21,454 nt of DNA from the NCBI GenBank assembly GCA_900770835.1, contig CAAGLQ010000310.1, positions 1-21,454 on the forward strand. Direction: 5' to 3'. A program made the translations under genes and the position numbers. The stretch is from an uncultured Parabacteroides sp. (lineage in GTDB: Bacteria > Bacteroidota > Bacteroidia > Bacteroidales > Tannerellaceae). The stretch's first letter is position 1; each line of letters opens with the position of its first letter. A model generated the notes under the pieces. That model was not told the origin of the DNA. It ran no database searches and saw nothing but the letters and a program-made list of their open reading frames with translations. Positions 14,126 to 21,454 of the stretch are shown one piece after another.

Positions 14126-15016
14126 ATGACAGCACTGATCGTTCTACTTGTTGTATGCGTATTTCTATTTCTGGTCATGCCTTTCCTAAAGGCACTCCTC
14201 AAAGATAAGCGGGAGCTTCGTGAACGCCCCTTGTCCGACCGTTTCTCCGTATTTTACGAGATCGTCAATCTACACCTAATGGGCGGTCAAGGCAAGCTCA
14301 TCCCGGTCGAGGGCGATCCCCGCAGTCTGAATCTCTTTGCGGAGCGTCATCCCAATATGTTGATTCAAACCTATTACAGTACCGGATCACTCACTGTCCG
14401 TTTTAAATACAAATACTTCCAAAAGGAGTTAGTGAAAGAGGAGAACTTTTACGAAGTCCGTGACGCAGACATCTTCACTCAAGAGCGCATGGCCAACCAG
14501 TTCGTGACGAAGATGCAAATCGCCATGCATGCCCACCAACAAACCATTGGCGTACCAGATATGTCCGCCCCTGCTGGCAGCATACCCGATGACGACCATC
14601 CCATCCATTTGGTACCCGGGATGTATAACGACCTCACCATTACTCAACGAAGCGCAATTATCAACTTAGGCTACTTAATCTACCAAACCCCAGGAACTCC
14701 AGACTATGCCTACCCTTCGCTACCCACGGTCAAAATACAGCTCAATGAGTTACATGTCACCTGGGCTGATTGCGAAAAGATCCTAAAAACCAAAGGCGAA
14801 GAGCAGGTCTATCAAGAGCTGGAGCAGCTCCCCTCGCACCTGTTCGATCTCAACCTCCTCTTCTGGGCCGGATTAGTCGCTAACGCCACCGAGATCGACC
14901 CTGAGCGGAAGCAGCGTTTTGACGAAGCCATGGAGCGATTGGGTCACTCGGCCACCGATATCGAAGCTAGAATGCTCAAAGTACAAAAACTCACCGAATT
15001 CTTTGGATTGCAATGA
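14126..15016 (+). CDS. N-terminally anchored cytoplasmic protein of unknown function
   Basis: This 296-aa protein opens with a hydrophobic helix (about residues 4-22, LIVLLVVCVFLFLVMPFL) followed at once by many Lys/Arg (KALLKDKRELRER). The positive-inside rule places the rest in the cytoplasm. No catalytic motif is recognised. It is the first gene of the five-gene operon and its TGA overlaps the ATG of the caspase gene (ATGA), so the two are translated together. It might gate or report on the protease, but nothing in its sequence shows that. C-terminal helices (residues ~230-296) are charged and could pack against a partner. Confidence 0.75.
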   Translation: MTALIVLLVVCVFLFLVMPFLKALLKDKRELRERPLSDRFSVFYEIVNLHLMGGQGKLIPVEGDPRSLNLFAERHPNMLIQTYYSTGSLTVRFKYKYFQKELVKEENFYEVRDADIFTQERMANQFVTKMQIAMHAHQQTIGVPDMSAPAGSIPDDDHPIHLVPGMYNDLTITQRSAIINLGYLIYQTPGTPDYAYPSLPTVKIQLNELHVTWADCEKILKTKGEEQVYQELEQLPSHLFDLNLLFWAGLVANATEIDPERKQRFDEAMERLGHSATDIEARMLKVQKLTEFFGLQ

Positions 15017-16047
15017 AACTCAGAAAGCAGCTATTCCGATGGATAGGGATAATTACCCTACTGTTTCTCACCCTCCACACAGGGCGAGCCACCCACCGAG
15101 CTTTACTGGTCGGCATAGGCCAATATCCCGCCTCTAGTGGTTGGCGACCCATCCATGCGGAGAATGACATTGAGCTGTTAAAAGCTCATCTCCAACCCGG
15201 CTATCAAATCGAGACCCTGGTTAATGCGGATGCCACTTACAAAGCCATTACCACCGCCCTCAGGCGATTAGCCAATCAGACCCAACTCGGAGACACCGTG
15301 TTGATCAGTTATTCCGGCCACGGTCAGCAGGTCATCGCCTTGGAGAAGGCACATGAGCCAGATGGTTTAGACGAAGCCTTAATCCCATACGATGCCGCCA
15401 ATCGCTACAGCGCTTCGTATAAGGGCGAGCGACATCTGATTGATGACACCCTATCGGTAGCTGTCGATGCCATCCGCCAGCGTGCCGGAGCACAAGGATT
15501 CGTACTGGTACTGCTTGATGCCTGTCACAGTGGAGACAGCTTCCGTGAAGACACCACCGAGTTAAACTACCGAGGCGGCTACCCCGTTTTCGGGGATCCC
15601 GCATTAGTAGATCAACTCCCTACTGTCTCCAAGTACCAACCCAAGCAATGGATGATACCCGACCAGTCCGGTTATGCGGCAGTCGTCTATGTCAGTGCTT
15701 GCCAGAGTTACCAGTTGAACCAAGAGATGACACCAGACAATACCCATTGGTATGGCTCGTTGAGCTATGCGTTCAGCGAGGTCTATCCTACCCATGGACT
15801 CCGAGACCTTCCGACCTTTTGTGAAGCCCTGCGAAAACAGGTGATGGCCTACCATCCCTCCACCCGGCAATGTCCCGAGGTCGCATCAAACCTCACAGGA
15901 ATGCAACCCGAGGCAGCACCAAAGGCAGAAGCAACCCCAGCGCAAACTTCGGAATCACTAGTAAAACGGATCAGCTGGTACGACGGAGCCATTCCCCTAC
16001 TTTGTTGTATTTTACTTATGCTCATATCATGGAAGAAAAAGAAATAG
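15013..16047 (+). CDS. Caspase-like cysteine protease (clan CD, peptidase C14 type), secreted and C-terminally anchored
   Basis: This 344-aa protein has a signal peptide (MKLRKQLFRW then IGIITLLFLTL, about residues 1-24) and a caspase-like p20 core. The core starts at RALLVGIGQYP (residues 29-39), with the catalytic His103 in SYSGHGQQ and Cys171 in LLDACHSG. Both dyad residues are present, so it should be active. A Pro/Ala/Glu-rich linker (about 298-318) leads to a membrane helix (~325-340) and a KKKK tail, which would place the protease in the periplasm with its tail inside the cell. Specificity cannot be read from the sequence. It starts 4 bases inside the previous gene and overlaps the next gene by 19 bases, so the operon is tightly coupled. 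Related fold members include metacaspases. Confidence 0.88.
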   Translation: MKLRKQLFRWIGIITLLFLTLHTGRATHRALLVGIGQYPASSGWRPIHAENDIELLKAHLQPGYQIETLVNADATYKAITTALRRLANQTQLGDTVLISYSGHGQQVIALEKAHEPDGLDEALIPYDAANRYSASYKGERHLIDDTLSVAVDAIRQRAGAQGFVLVLLDACHSGDSFREDTTELNYRGGYPVFGDPALVDQLPTVSKYQPKQWMIPDQSGYAAVVYVSACQSYQLNQEMTPDNTHWYGSLSYAFSEVYPTHGLRDLPTFCEALRKQVMAYHPSTRQCPEVASNLTGMQPEAAPKAEATPAQTSESLVKRISWYDGAIPLLCCILLMLISWKKKK

Positions 16048-17273
16048 ACAAAAAGCCCATACCCGGGAAAATCATGACCTTCATGCTATTCATGTTCCTG
16101 TATGGCAACATACGACTGTTCTTCTCAAGCTATCCCCAAATGAGAGAAGAGATCCTCGATGCCCAAGCCATGGGAGAATCCCTCATAGGCCCCACCGTGT
16201 CAGGCATTTTTACCGCCATCTGTTTCGGATTGATGATTTGGTCTGTGATCAAGATGTTACGGATGGATCAGGATGCCATACACACCTTACGTTGGGCCAT
16301 CGGTTTTGATCTAGTCATTGTTTGTTGTTGCCTATTCATGAAATTACCCGAGGCATTCTTATATGGCTATCAGGTACTCCTTGGCGTGGTTGGATTCATC
16401 CTATTTGACCTTATACTGTTACGATACTTGTGCAAATCTTCATCGATTCACACCCTGTATCCCAAGGAAAACCGCCGCAAGACACCAGGCCTATGGGTCT
16501 GGTTATCCTATCTATTGGTAACCCTGGCCGCCATCGGTGCCTACCTCTCCGAACCCATCCACAGAAGCTTGATCAGCCGGCCAATTGACCCTTCAGAACT
16601 GAAGTTATCTAACGGAATGCAAAGTGATGGACGCATCCTCTTTACGGCAGACACACTCTGGCACCGTAGTGATTCGCTAATCAACCTCCAGTTCTCTGAT
16701 CAAGATTCGCAAGATTTCGTTCGCTTCAACGCAATAGACAACATAAAGAGACAGTCCCTTTTGAGCGGATTATATAAGGAAGATAGTGCGAATGAATACG
16801 CCTTACTATTGCTCCAAATACGGCCCTATGCAGACTCGTTAATGGTGGGAGAGATCGCTTGGGGAGATACGCTGATAAACCAGGATCACTGCCGGTACAG
16901 CCAATACCTGTACCACACCTCAGAAGGAGAAAAGCTATGGACCGCTGCAATACGATACGATCACCAAAGTTCACGTTGCTGCTTATATTCGGTACGAGAG
17001 ACACCTTTGCAGATGGACTCTCTTCGCAAAGTGGCCCTGGATTTTATAAAAGCGATTCGGTTTTGCGATAAGGGATCAAAACATAACTACGCCCAAAGCC
17101 GAACTGATTATGATCAGCAGGACATAAGCCGTGAGCGGATTCCACACAAGGAATACGCCACCCTCGCCCGCATCCCGGAAAGCCTGCTTCCAAGCAAGCC
17201 CTTTGGAGTAATGCGCACGGAGAACCAGGAACGCCGTCATGGCGAACACAAACAATCCAAATTCTTTAAATAG
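16029..17273 (+). CDS. Five-pass membrane protein with periplasmic domain; tail possibly run-on
   Basis: The frame is open from 15870, but the part before the ATG at 16029 is the caspase gene read in another frame, so that ATG is chosen (414 aa). Hydrophobic helices at about 15-33, 53-77, 88-104, 111-134 and 155-173 give five spans and place the C-terminal domain in the periplasm. That domain ends in a typical strand-helix close (LDFIKAIRFC, about 337-346). The last 68 residues are hydrophilic and lie exactly opposite a hydrophobic ORF on the other strand (17285-17076). One extra T in the TTTT run near 17060 would end the protein at IRFLR. The true end may therefore be there. Function unknown; probably a partner of the proteases. 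Confidence 0.72.
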   Translation: MEEKEIDKKPIPGKIMTFMLFMFLYGNIRLFFSSYPQMREEILDAQAMGESLIGPTVSGIFTAICFGLMIWSVIKMLRMDQDAIHTLRWAIGFDLVIVCCCLFMKLPEAFLYGYQVLLGVVGFILFDLILLRYLCKSSSIHTLYPKENRRKTPGLWVWLSYLLVTLAAIGAYLSEPIHRSLISRPIDPSELKLSNGMQSDGRILFTADTLWHRSDSLINLQFSDQDSQDFVRFNAIDNIKRQSLLSGLYKEDSANEYALLLLQIRPYADSLMVGEIAWGDTLINQDHCRYSQYLYHTSEGEKLWTAAIRYDHQSSRCCLYSVRETPLQMDSLRKVALDFIKAIRFCDKGSKHNYAQSRTDYDQQDISRERIPHKEYATLARIPESLLPSKPFGVMRTENQERRHGEHKQSKFFK

Positions 17274-17285
17274 CCACAAAATCAT
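17076..17285 (-). CDS. Possible small membrane protein antisense to the end of the five-pass gene
   Basis: This 69-aa minus-strand ORF opens MILWLFKEFGLFVFAMTAF and ends with LTAYVLLIIISSALGVVMF. It has two membrane-helix-like segments and a balanced Lys/Arg-bearing loop (HYSKGLAWKQAFRDAGEGG), more protein-like than the plus-strand tail that it opposes. A TAnnTTTG-type box (TATATTTG) lies a few bases before the ATG on the minus strand. Against this, it lies wholly inside a longer plus-strand frame and has no clear ribosome site. It is either a real small gene that the upstream gene has run into, or a hydrophobic shadow. Confidence 0.35.
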   Translation of the reverse strand: MILWLFKEFGLFVFAMTAFLVLRAHYSKGLAWKQAFRDAGEGGVFLVWNPLTAYVLLIIISSALGVVMF

Positions 17286-17296
17286 ACCACAAATAT

Positions 17297-19936
17297 ATGA
17301 AGTTACCCCGATTCCATTTCAAGAAAACTGCAAATAAATTTCTGTTCTCTGATTTTTTGGAGAACATGGTCAATTTGGGATGCCTGATCGCCTGTCTTTG
17401 CTTGATTGGTGGAAGTGCCGTTGCCAGCCTGATCTTTATGTTTGGCAGTATTGAGTTTTTCTTTCCAAACAAACTTCATATTATCAACTACAAGATTACT
17501 TCGTCCACTTTCGAGGAACTGTATCAAAGAAAAAATTACCATGCTGCCATCTATCTGGCAGAACTGGACACCGCTATCTTAAACGATCCAGAGAACATTC
17601 CCCTTCTTGCCAATTGCTATTCCCATTTTGGTATGTATGCCAAAGCCGAACAATTCTGGCAACGCCTCAACGAGCTTCCAGCAGACACTACCCAACTCAG
17701 CGGGGAGGATCGTGAGCGGGTAGAACGATATTTATTTACCGCCCGTATCTTGGCAGCCCGTGGCCTTTTCCAGCTGTATGAGAAGACGGGAGACCGGGAA
17801 GGCCAACAAAGGGCCTATACATTCATCAAGGACAATTACAAGGATCCCCGCCTCCGTCAGACAATGGATGAAACCGACGAAGAAAACTACAGTGAAGAAG
17901 AACGGTCGAACTCAATGAGTCTGTATGAGGAATTGAACTATCACCTCTGCCGAGGCTTACGATGGGAAGACCCAACTGCAGCCGCTGACTCGTTATACAA
18001 TTTCCTTATCAGAGTCTATCCTTTAACACGTTTAAGACCCGAGAAAAAATTGGAGTATACGAACACCTATATCCAATGGTGTATAGAGGATAACCGGCCC
18101 TTGCGTGCCCGAGTAGAGCTAGCAGACGCAGCTCGATTTATACCCTATTTAAAAAACGATTTTGGCATGGAACCATTAGGCGATTACGCAGAGCTCTGCT
18201 ATCGATTGCAGAATGTTGCCGATGCCCGAAGGTACATGGGCAAGTACCTTCGCTATATGAGACGTACCTATCGTAAGGATGATATAGAGTACCAGTTAGC
18301 CACGCTCCGCAGTTTAAAATACAGCCGTGCTGAGTACAGCCAGTCTGAGTTCATTGATCAATTAGTTACGCTCTGCGAAGGTATCCGAAACACCCTGTCG
18401 CAGAATATCCCTGCCATGACAACGGAGAGCCAAGATTACCTTATCGAGCAACTAAGTGAGCCCTTCGCTTTAGCGTTAACCACCTTAGGCGAATACCCCG
18501 ATGATCCGCGACTCAGCCGCCTCTGTCTGGAGAACGAGACATTCAAGCGTGAGCTGCTACTCCGATCCGACCGTTTGCTCCGGCAAGCTTTAGCCGCCTC
18601 CACGGACAGACAGCTATTGAGCGATTATCAAACTTACCTCTCCTATTCCAAGGAGTTGATCGCCCGCAGCTATGTCAGCGGACCTGGTAACTACGCCCGC
18701 AAACTATTTTTGAAGGCGGAGACCCAGGAGCTAGCCAAACGGTTAACAGCCGGATGCTCTGAATTTGCCTTGGCCAATCAAGCGTCGGTCACCGTCCGCC
18801 AACTCAGTCGCTCACTGGGTTCCAACGAGTGGTTAGCCACCTTTATTGAGATACCCACCCCAGCGGGAAACACCCTCGGCTGTATTACACTCAACACAGA
18901 GGGAGAGACACGTTACACACCGCTCTGCACCCCCACTCAGCTCGACCAGTTAGCGGCAAGTGATATCCTACGCCTCTGCGTAACACCTAACACCTACCAA
19001 ACCCTGTTTGCGCCGTTGGTAGCCCAACTACCCAAGCAATCCACGGTGTATTATTCCCCAACCGGGATTTTACACCGCATTCCGCTGGGAGCCTTGCAGA
19101 CACACGACGGTCAGGTGTTGGCCGACCACTATAACCTCAGCGTGTTATCCAGCCCACGTAGCCTTCTTGCCCAAGGCAGTCAACCGAAGCTCAACATGCG
19201 ACAGGCCACCTTCGCTCTGTGGGGAGGGATCGACTACGGTCAACAATCCCTGGTCGAGGACAGTTTGCCACTAACCCGTGCGATCGTTCGAGGAAGCTCG
19301 TTGCGACCCCTCCCAGGATCAAAGGCCGAGGTGGAATCAATCGTCAACCTCCTGCATGATCAACAGTTGGAGGTCCATTGTTTCACGGGTGCAAACGCGA
19401 CAGAACGCTCTTTCAAGGAAGAGGTCCCAAAGGCAACCATTGCCCATGTATCGACCCATGGTTTCTTCACGGAGGACAGTGCACACACCCACACGGAGGC
19501 GATGCACAATGCAGGTCTCTTCTTTGCTAATGCCAACCCCGCCTGGAAAAATGACCTAAGTGATACCCCCTATCGTTACGGATTTGAAGATGGCATTCTG
19601 CGGGCGGAGGAGATCGTTCCGGAAGATTTAACCCATTGCGACCTAGTTGTCCTATCCGCCTGCGAGACCGGATTGGGCGTGATCCAAGGGAACGAGGGTG
19701 TCTATGGCTTACAGCGAGCCTTCAAGCTGGCCGGAGTCCGTTGTCTTCTGATGAGTCTATGGTCAGTTCCTGATGCCGCCACCGCCGAGTTGATGCGACG
19801 CTTCTATCAACAGCTGATCGTGTCAGGAGATATGGATGAAGCCTTTCGGGAGGCACAACGCAGCATGCGTCAAAGTCAATACCCCGATCCACTATTCGGC
19901 GTACAGGATTGGGGAGGATTCCTATTAATCCATTAA
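17297..19936 (+). CDS. Membrane-anchored TPR-CHAT protease (clan CD)
   Basis: This 879-aa protein has a basic N-terminus (RFHFKKTANK), one membrane helix (about 26-51), a long helical TPR-like region (about 65-500; AAIYLAELDTAIL, LANCYSHFGMYAKAEQFWQR) and a C-terminal CHAT domain (about 520-879). The His/Cys dyad is intact: His721 in HVSTHGFF and Cys789 in LVVLSACETGLG, with the GVYGLQRAF and LWSVPDAAT motifs that typify CHAT. By charge the enzyme should face the periplasm. CHAT proteases are relatives of separase and caspase and cut partner proteins in response to signals; TPRs usually bind the trigger or substrate. It starts 23 bases after the five-pass gene and is followed at 26 bases by the 141-aa gene. 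Its substrate is unknown; the caspase next door is a candidate. Confidence 0.9.
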   Translation: MKLPRFHFKKTANKFLFSDFLENMVNLGCLIACLCLIGGSAVASLIFMFGSIEFFFPNKLHIINYKITSSTFEELYQRKNYHAAIYLAELDTAILNDPENIPLLANCYSHFGMYAKAEQFWQRLNELPADTTQLSGEDRERVERYLFTARILAARGLFQLYEKTGDREGQQRAYTFIKDNYKDPRLRQTMDETDEENYSEEERSNSMSLYEELNYHLCRGLRWEDPTAAADSLYNFLIRVYPLTRLRPEKKLEYTNTYIQWCIEDNRPLRARVELADAARFIPYLKNDFGMEPLGDYAELCYRLQNVADARRYMGKYLRYMRRTYRKDDIEYQLATLRSLKYSRAEYSQSEFIDQLVTLCEGIRNTLSQNIPAMTTESQDYLIEQLSEPFALALTTLGEYPDDPRLSRLCLENETFKRELLLRSDRLLRQALAASTDRQLLSDYQTYLSYSKELIARSYVSGPGNYARKLFLKAETQELAKRLTAGCSEFALANQASVTVRQLSRSLGSNEWLATFIEIPTPAGNTLGCITLNTEGETRYTPLCTPTQLDQLAASDILRLCVTPNTYQTLFAPLVAQLPKQSTVYYSPTGILHRIPLGALQTHDGQVLADHYNLSVLSSPRSLLAQGSQPKLNMRQATFALWGGIDYGQQSLVEDSLPLTRAIVRGSSLRPLPGSKAEVESIVNLLHDQQLEVHCFTGANATERSFKEEVPKATIAHVSTHGFFTEDSAHTHTEAMHNAGLFFANANPAWKNDLSDTPYRYGFEDGILRAEEIVPEDLTHCDLVVLSACETGLGVIQGNEGVYGLQRAFKLAGVRCLLMSLWSVPDAATAELMRRFYQQLIVSGDMDEAFREAQRSMRQSQYPDPLFGVQDWGGFLLIH

Positions 19937-19962
19937 TAGTCAAAATATCAAACAACAAGATT

Positions 19963-20388
19963 ATGTGGTATTTCATCTTATTCGTAATTATTGCAATTCA
20001 TTTGTTCAGACGATACTCATTCCGTAATGAGGCACGCTATCGAAGAGCCATGATCACCGTCATGGAGCACATGTTTGTGGAACAACCCGTTCCACAGGTC
20101 GCCATCGAGTTAGCCAGCGCCTACATGCAGGGACATTGTTTCCAGAGCGCACAACGTCTTTTCGAGCGCTATTTGGACCACTTCGATCCCCATACCCAAA
20201 ACATCATCCGAACCAACATCGCCTATTGTGAACACCCGCTCCCCTGGATACATGGAGCCCTTGATTACAAGCTCAGCTATACACGAGAGTTTTTCATTGA
20301 GCGCTTTGGCGGTCGGCGCATGGTCATGATCACCCAATTAGCCACCCTGGCCACGGATCGCTACCTCATCATCGAAGGAGAGATCTAA
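19963..20388 (+). CDS. Small membrane-anchored TPR-like protein
   Basis: The ATG at 19963 (MWYFILFVIIAIHLF) is preferred to an in-frame Met at 19909, which lies inside the CHAT gene. The product is 141 aa. The N-terminal helix is followed by RRYSFRNEARYRR, so the rest should lie in the cytoplasm. Residues ~45-90 (VAIELASAYMQGHCFQSAQRLFERYLDHF) resemble one TPR-type helical hairpin. It is the last gene of the protease operon and is followed by a terminator at 20473. Function unknown; it may dock to the other small anchored protein (296 aa) on the inner face. Confidence 0.7.
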   Translation: MWYFILFVIIAIHLFRRYSFRNEARYRRAMITVMEHMFVEQPVPQVAIELASAYMQGHCFQSAQRLFERYLDHFDPHTQNIIRTNIAYCEHPLPWIHGALDYKLSYTREFFIERFGGRRMVMITQLATLATDRYLIIEGEI

Positions 20389-20472
20389 CAGCAAACCATC
20401 CACCGTCATATGGTAAACGGCACAACACTTCTCCCCCATCTAACTACCTAAACAGATCTAAACAGCAGCGAA

Positions 20473-20507
20473 GCCACCCGGGATTGCTCTTTCAATCACC
20501 GGGTGGC
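20473..20507. terminator. Hairpin terminator between convergent units
   Basis: GCCACCCGG and CCGGGTGGC form a 9-bp GC-rich stem with a further ATTG/CAAT pairing inside (20473-20507). It lies 85 bases after the 141-aa stop and 82 before the lipoprotein stop, so it may serve both strands. No T-run follows closely. The rest of 20389-20588 has no gene; CCCTACTGTTTA at 20563-20574 resembles the left part of the shared element but lacks its right half. Confidence 0.6.
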
Positions 20508-20588
20508 CTCCAATCAAGAAAGCTAAGAAAAAGTCTAAGCAGTGGCTAAGCGCTATATTTTCCCTACTGTTTATTAAGAGAGAAACCC

Positions 20589-21020
20589 CTATTTCCGGGT
20601 TGTCGTGGGTACTACAAACGCCCCATTCGCCAAGGCACTCTTCAAGGTCTCGCCATCCACCGTACGGAAATTCTTATAACGAGCCGGATAGCCAGTCACT
20701 GTCACCGAGGAGATCTTGCTACTGAAAATACCGGTCCGCTGAATAACTGCCCGTTGGGTCTCCACCAACAAGTCTCCTCCCCCATTGGCTTTGAGCGCCT
20801 CGTTGATCGCCGTGTTGATACAGTTCTGCACGCCGGCCGCACGCACCTTGCGAGGAGGCACATAGGTAAAGGTCACCTTCTCACTGGAAACTTCCAAGTC
20901 AGCGATAGCCGCAGCCGCTATCGGGCCATTCACATCCCGTTGCGTAGCTGATTTGTACGAGGTCGTACATGCACTCATGAACAACGCTGCAGTTGCGCAG
21001 CAAATAATCATCTTTTTCAT
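20589..21020 (-). CDS. Lipoprotein of unknown function
   Basis: This 143-aa protein starts MKKMIICCATAALFMSAC, a lipoprotein signal peptide with the lipobox FMSAC and the lipidated Cys at about residue 18. The mature part has conserved-looking strands (KVTFTYVPPRKVRAAG, VTVTGYPARYKNFRTVDGE). It has an Ala-rich region near residue 35-42 and a short GGGD turn (~80), and no catalytic motif. It would sit in the inner or outer membrane. It follows the DUF4352-like gene on the minus strand after a 38-base gap and converges with the protease operon. Function unknown. Confidence 0.8.
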   Translation of the reverse strand: MKKMIICCATAALFMSACTTSYKSATQRDVNGPIAAAAIADLEVSSEKVTFTYVPPRKVRAAGVQNCINTAINEALKANGGGDLLVETQRAVIQRTGIFSSKISSVTVTGYPARYKNFRTVDGETLKSALANGAFVVPTTTRK

Positions 21021-21058
21021 CGAATAATAGTAACATTAGCGGAACTCTATCTATTAGG

Positions 21059-21454
21059 TCAGTCTGTCCCGTGAGTTCCCTTCCGGAACAAACCCTCTTG
21101 ATTCACATATCCTCTAAACTTCAGGTGATAGTTGCCCTTCTCCGGAACTTCGAACACCAATATCCCCTTTGTCCGAAAGCGAGGTTTGACCGTCTGATGA
21201 TTGAGCCCAATCACATCCACATCCTTGATGTGAAAATCCTCGTAATAGAGCTGACGCACCGCCGTGGCCTCCAGATGCACCTCAAAAATGTAGCCCTCCA
21301 CATCAGTCAAGTAGAAACAATGATAATCGATTGCCCGGGGGAGCGTGTCGAGATTCTGAAACTCCACCTGTGCCACCCAGAAGCGTCCATTGGTGGTGAT
21401 ATCACCATAGCGACGCTTATAGAATTGCCGTTTGATCGTGCAGCTATAGGGCGC
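21059..21454 (-). CDS. DUF4352-like (telokin/immunoglobulin-type) protein, 5'-truncated by window edge
   Basis: The frame is open from the right edge to the stop at 21059 (131 residues seen), so the start is outside. A GTG at 21376 would be an internal start, but coding continues upstream without a stop (SCTIKRQFYKRRYGDITTNG), so it is not needed. The pattern FWVAQVEFQNLDTLP, then YLTDVEGYIFEVH, then RTKGILVFEVPEKGNYHLKF is typical of the DUF4352-type Ig-like fold: a N-x-D-x-P-x strand, D-x-x-G strand and G-x-L-V-F-E-V-P close. Such domains are found on secreted or anchored proteins; the N-terminus that would show this is missing. The lipoprotein gene follows after 38 bases. Confidence 0.6.
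   Translation of the reverse strand, partial: APYSCTIKRQFYKRRYGDITTNGRFWVAQVEFQNLDTLPRAIDYHCFYLTDVEGYIFEVHLEATAVRQLYYEDFHIKDVDVIGLNHQTVKPRFRTKGILVFEVPEKGNYHLKFRGYVNQEGLFRKGTHGTD

Noticed and set aside
15870..16028. N-terminal extension of the five-pass protein to 15870
   Set aside because: That part is the caspase gene read in another frame and is rich in Arg/Ser; the ATG at 16029 gives a normal membrane protein start.
20563..20580. CCCTACTGTTTA resembling the left half of the shared promoter element
   Set aside because: GGTATA is absent at +15 and no plus-strand gene follows.

Overview
This is a Bacteroidales-type chromosomal window (Bacteroides, Parabacteroides or a relative). The grounds are -7 boxes of the TAnnTTTG type, weak Shine-Dalgarno use, a fimbrillin-like lipoprotein, an ECF sigma factor with a membrane anti-sigma, and a Pif1-like helicase of a type common in the group. 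No rRNA, tRNA, IS element or CRISPR array was seen.

Layout. (1) 1-6373, minus strand: eight genes of mostly unknown function. They start with a 166-aa protein and two or three small helical or anchored proteins, then a hairpin terminator, then a second unit: a 42-aa leader ORF, a secreted 362-aa protein, a bitopic 334-aa protein and an actin/Hsp70-fold-like protein cut by the left edge. (2) 6374-8534: two minus-strand RNA hairpins and an AT-richer fimbrillin-like lipoprotein gene. Its start is separated from its body by a nine-G tract that puts the gene out of frame, so it is probably phase-variable or a sequence error. (3) 8616-13901: an ECF sigma factor and duplicated-module anti-sigma on the minus strand, flanked by three plus-strand units (a 60-aa plus 56-aa small-protein pair; a tandem pair of paralogous unknowns; a Pif1-like helicase with an extra helical C-terminus). 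Each unit is preceded by the same bipartite element, TGTTTAC-N15-GGTATA. (4) 14093-20388, plus strand: a tight five-gene operon with a secreted caspase-like protease, a five-pass membrane protein, a membrane-anchored TPR-CHAT protease and two small anchored proteins. (5) 20473-21454: a terminator, then a lipoprotein and a DUF4352-like protein on the minus strand, the latter cut by the right edge.

How the parts may work together (inference). The sigma/anti-sigma pair is a good candidate reader of the three TGTTTAC-N15-GGTATA elements. The 60-aa protein resembles one anti-sigma N-terminal module and could be a soluble competitor. The neighbouring protease operon has two different clan-CD proteases, both predicted to face the periplasm; with the anchored unknowns this looks like an envelope-stress or self/non-self response module. 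The left minus-strand block has a parallel architecture (putative ASKHA protein, bitopic protein, secreted protein). The most novel items are the shared promoter element, the protease operon, the poly-G switch and the leader RNA hairpin.
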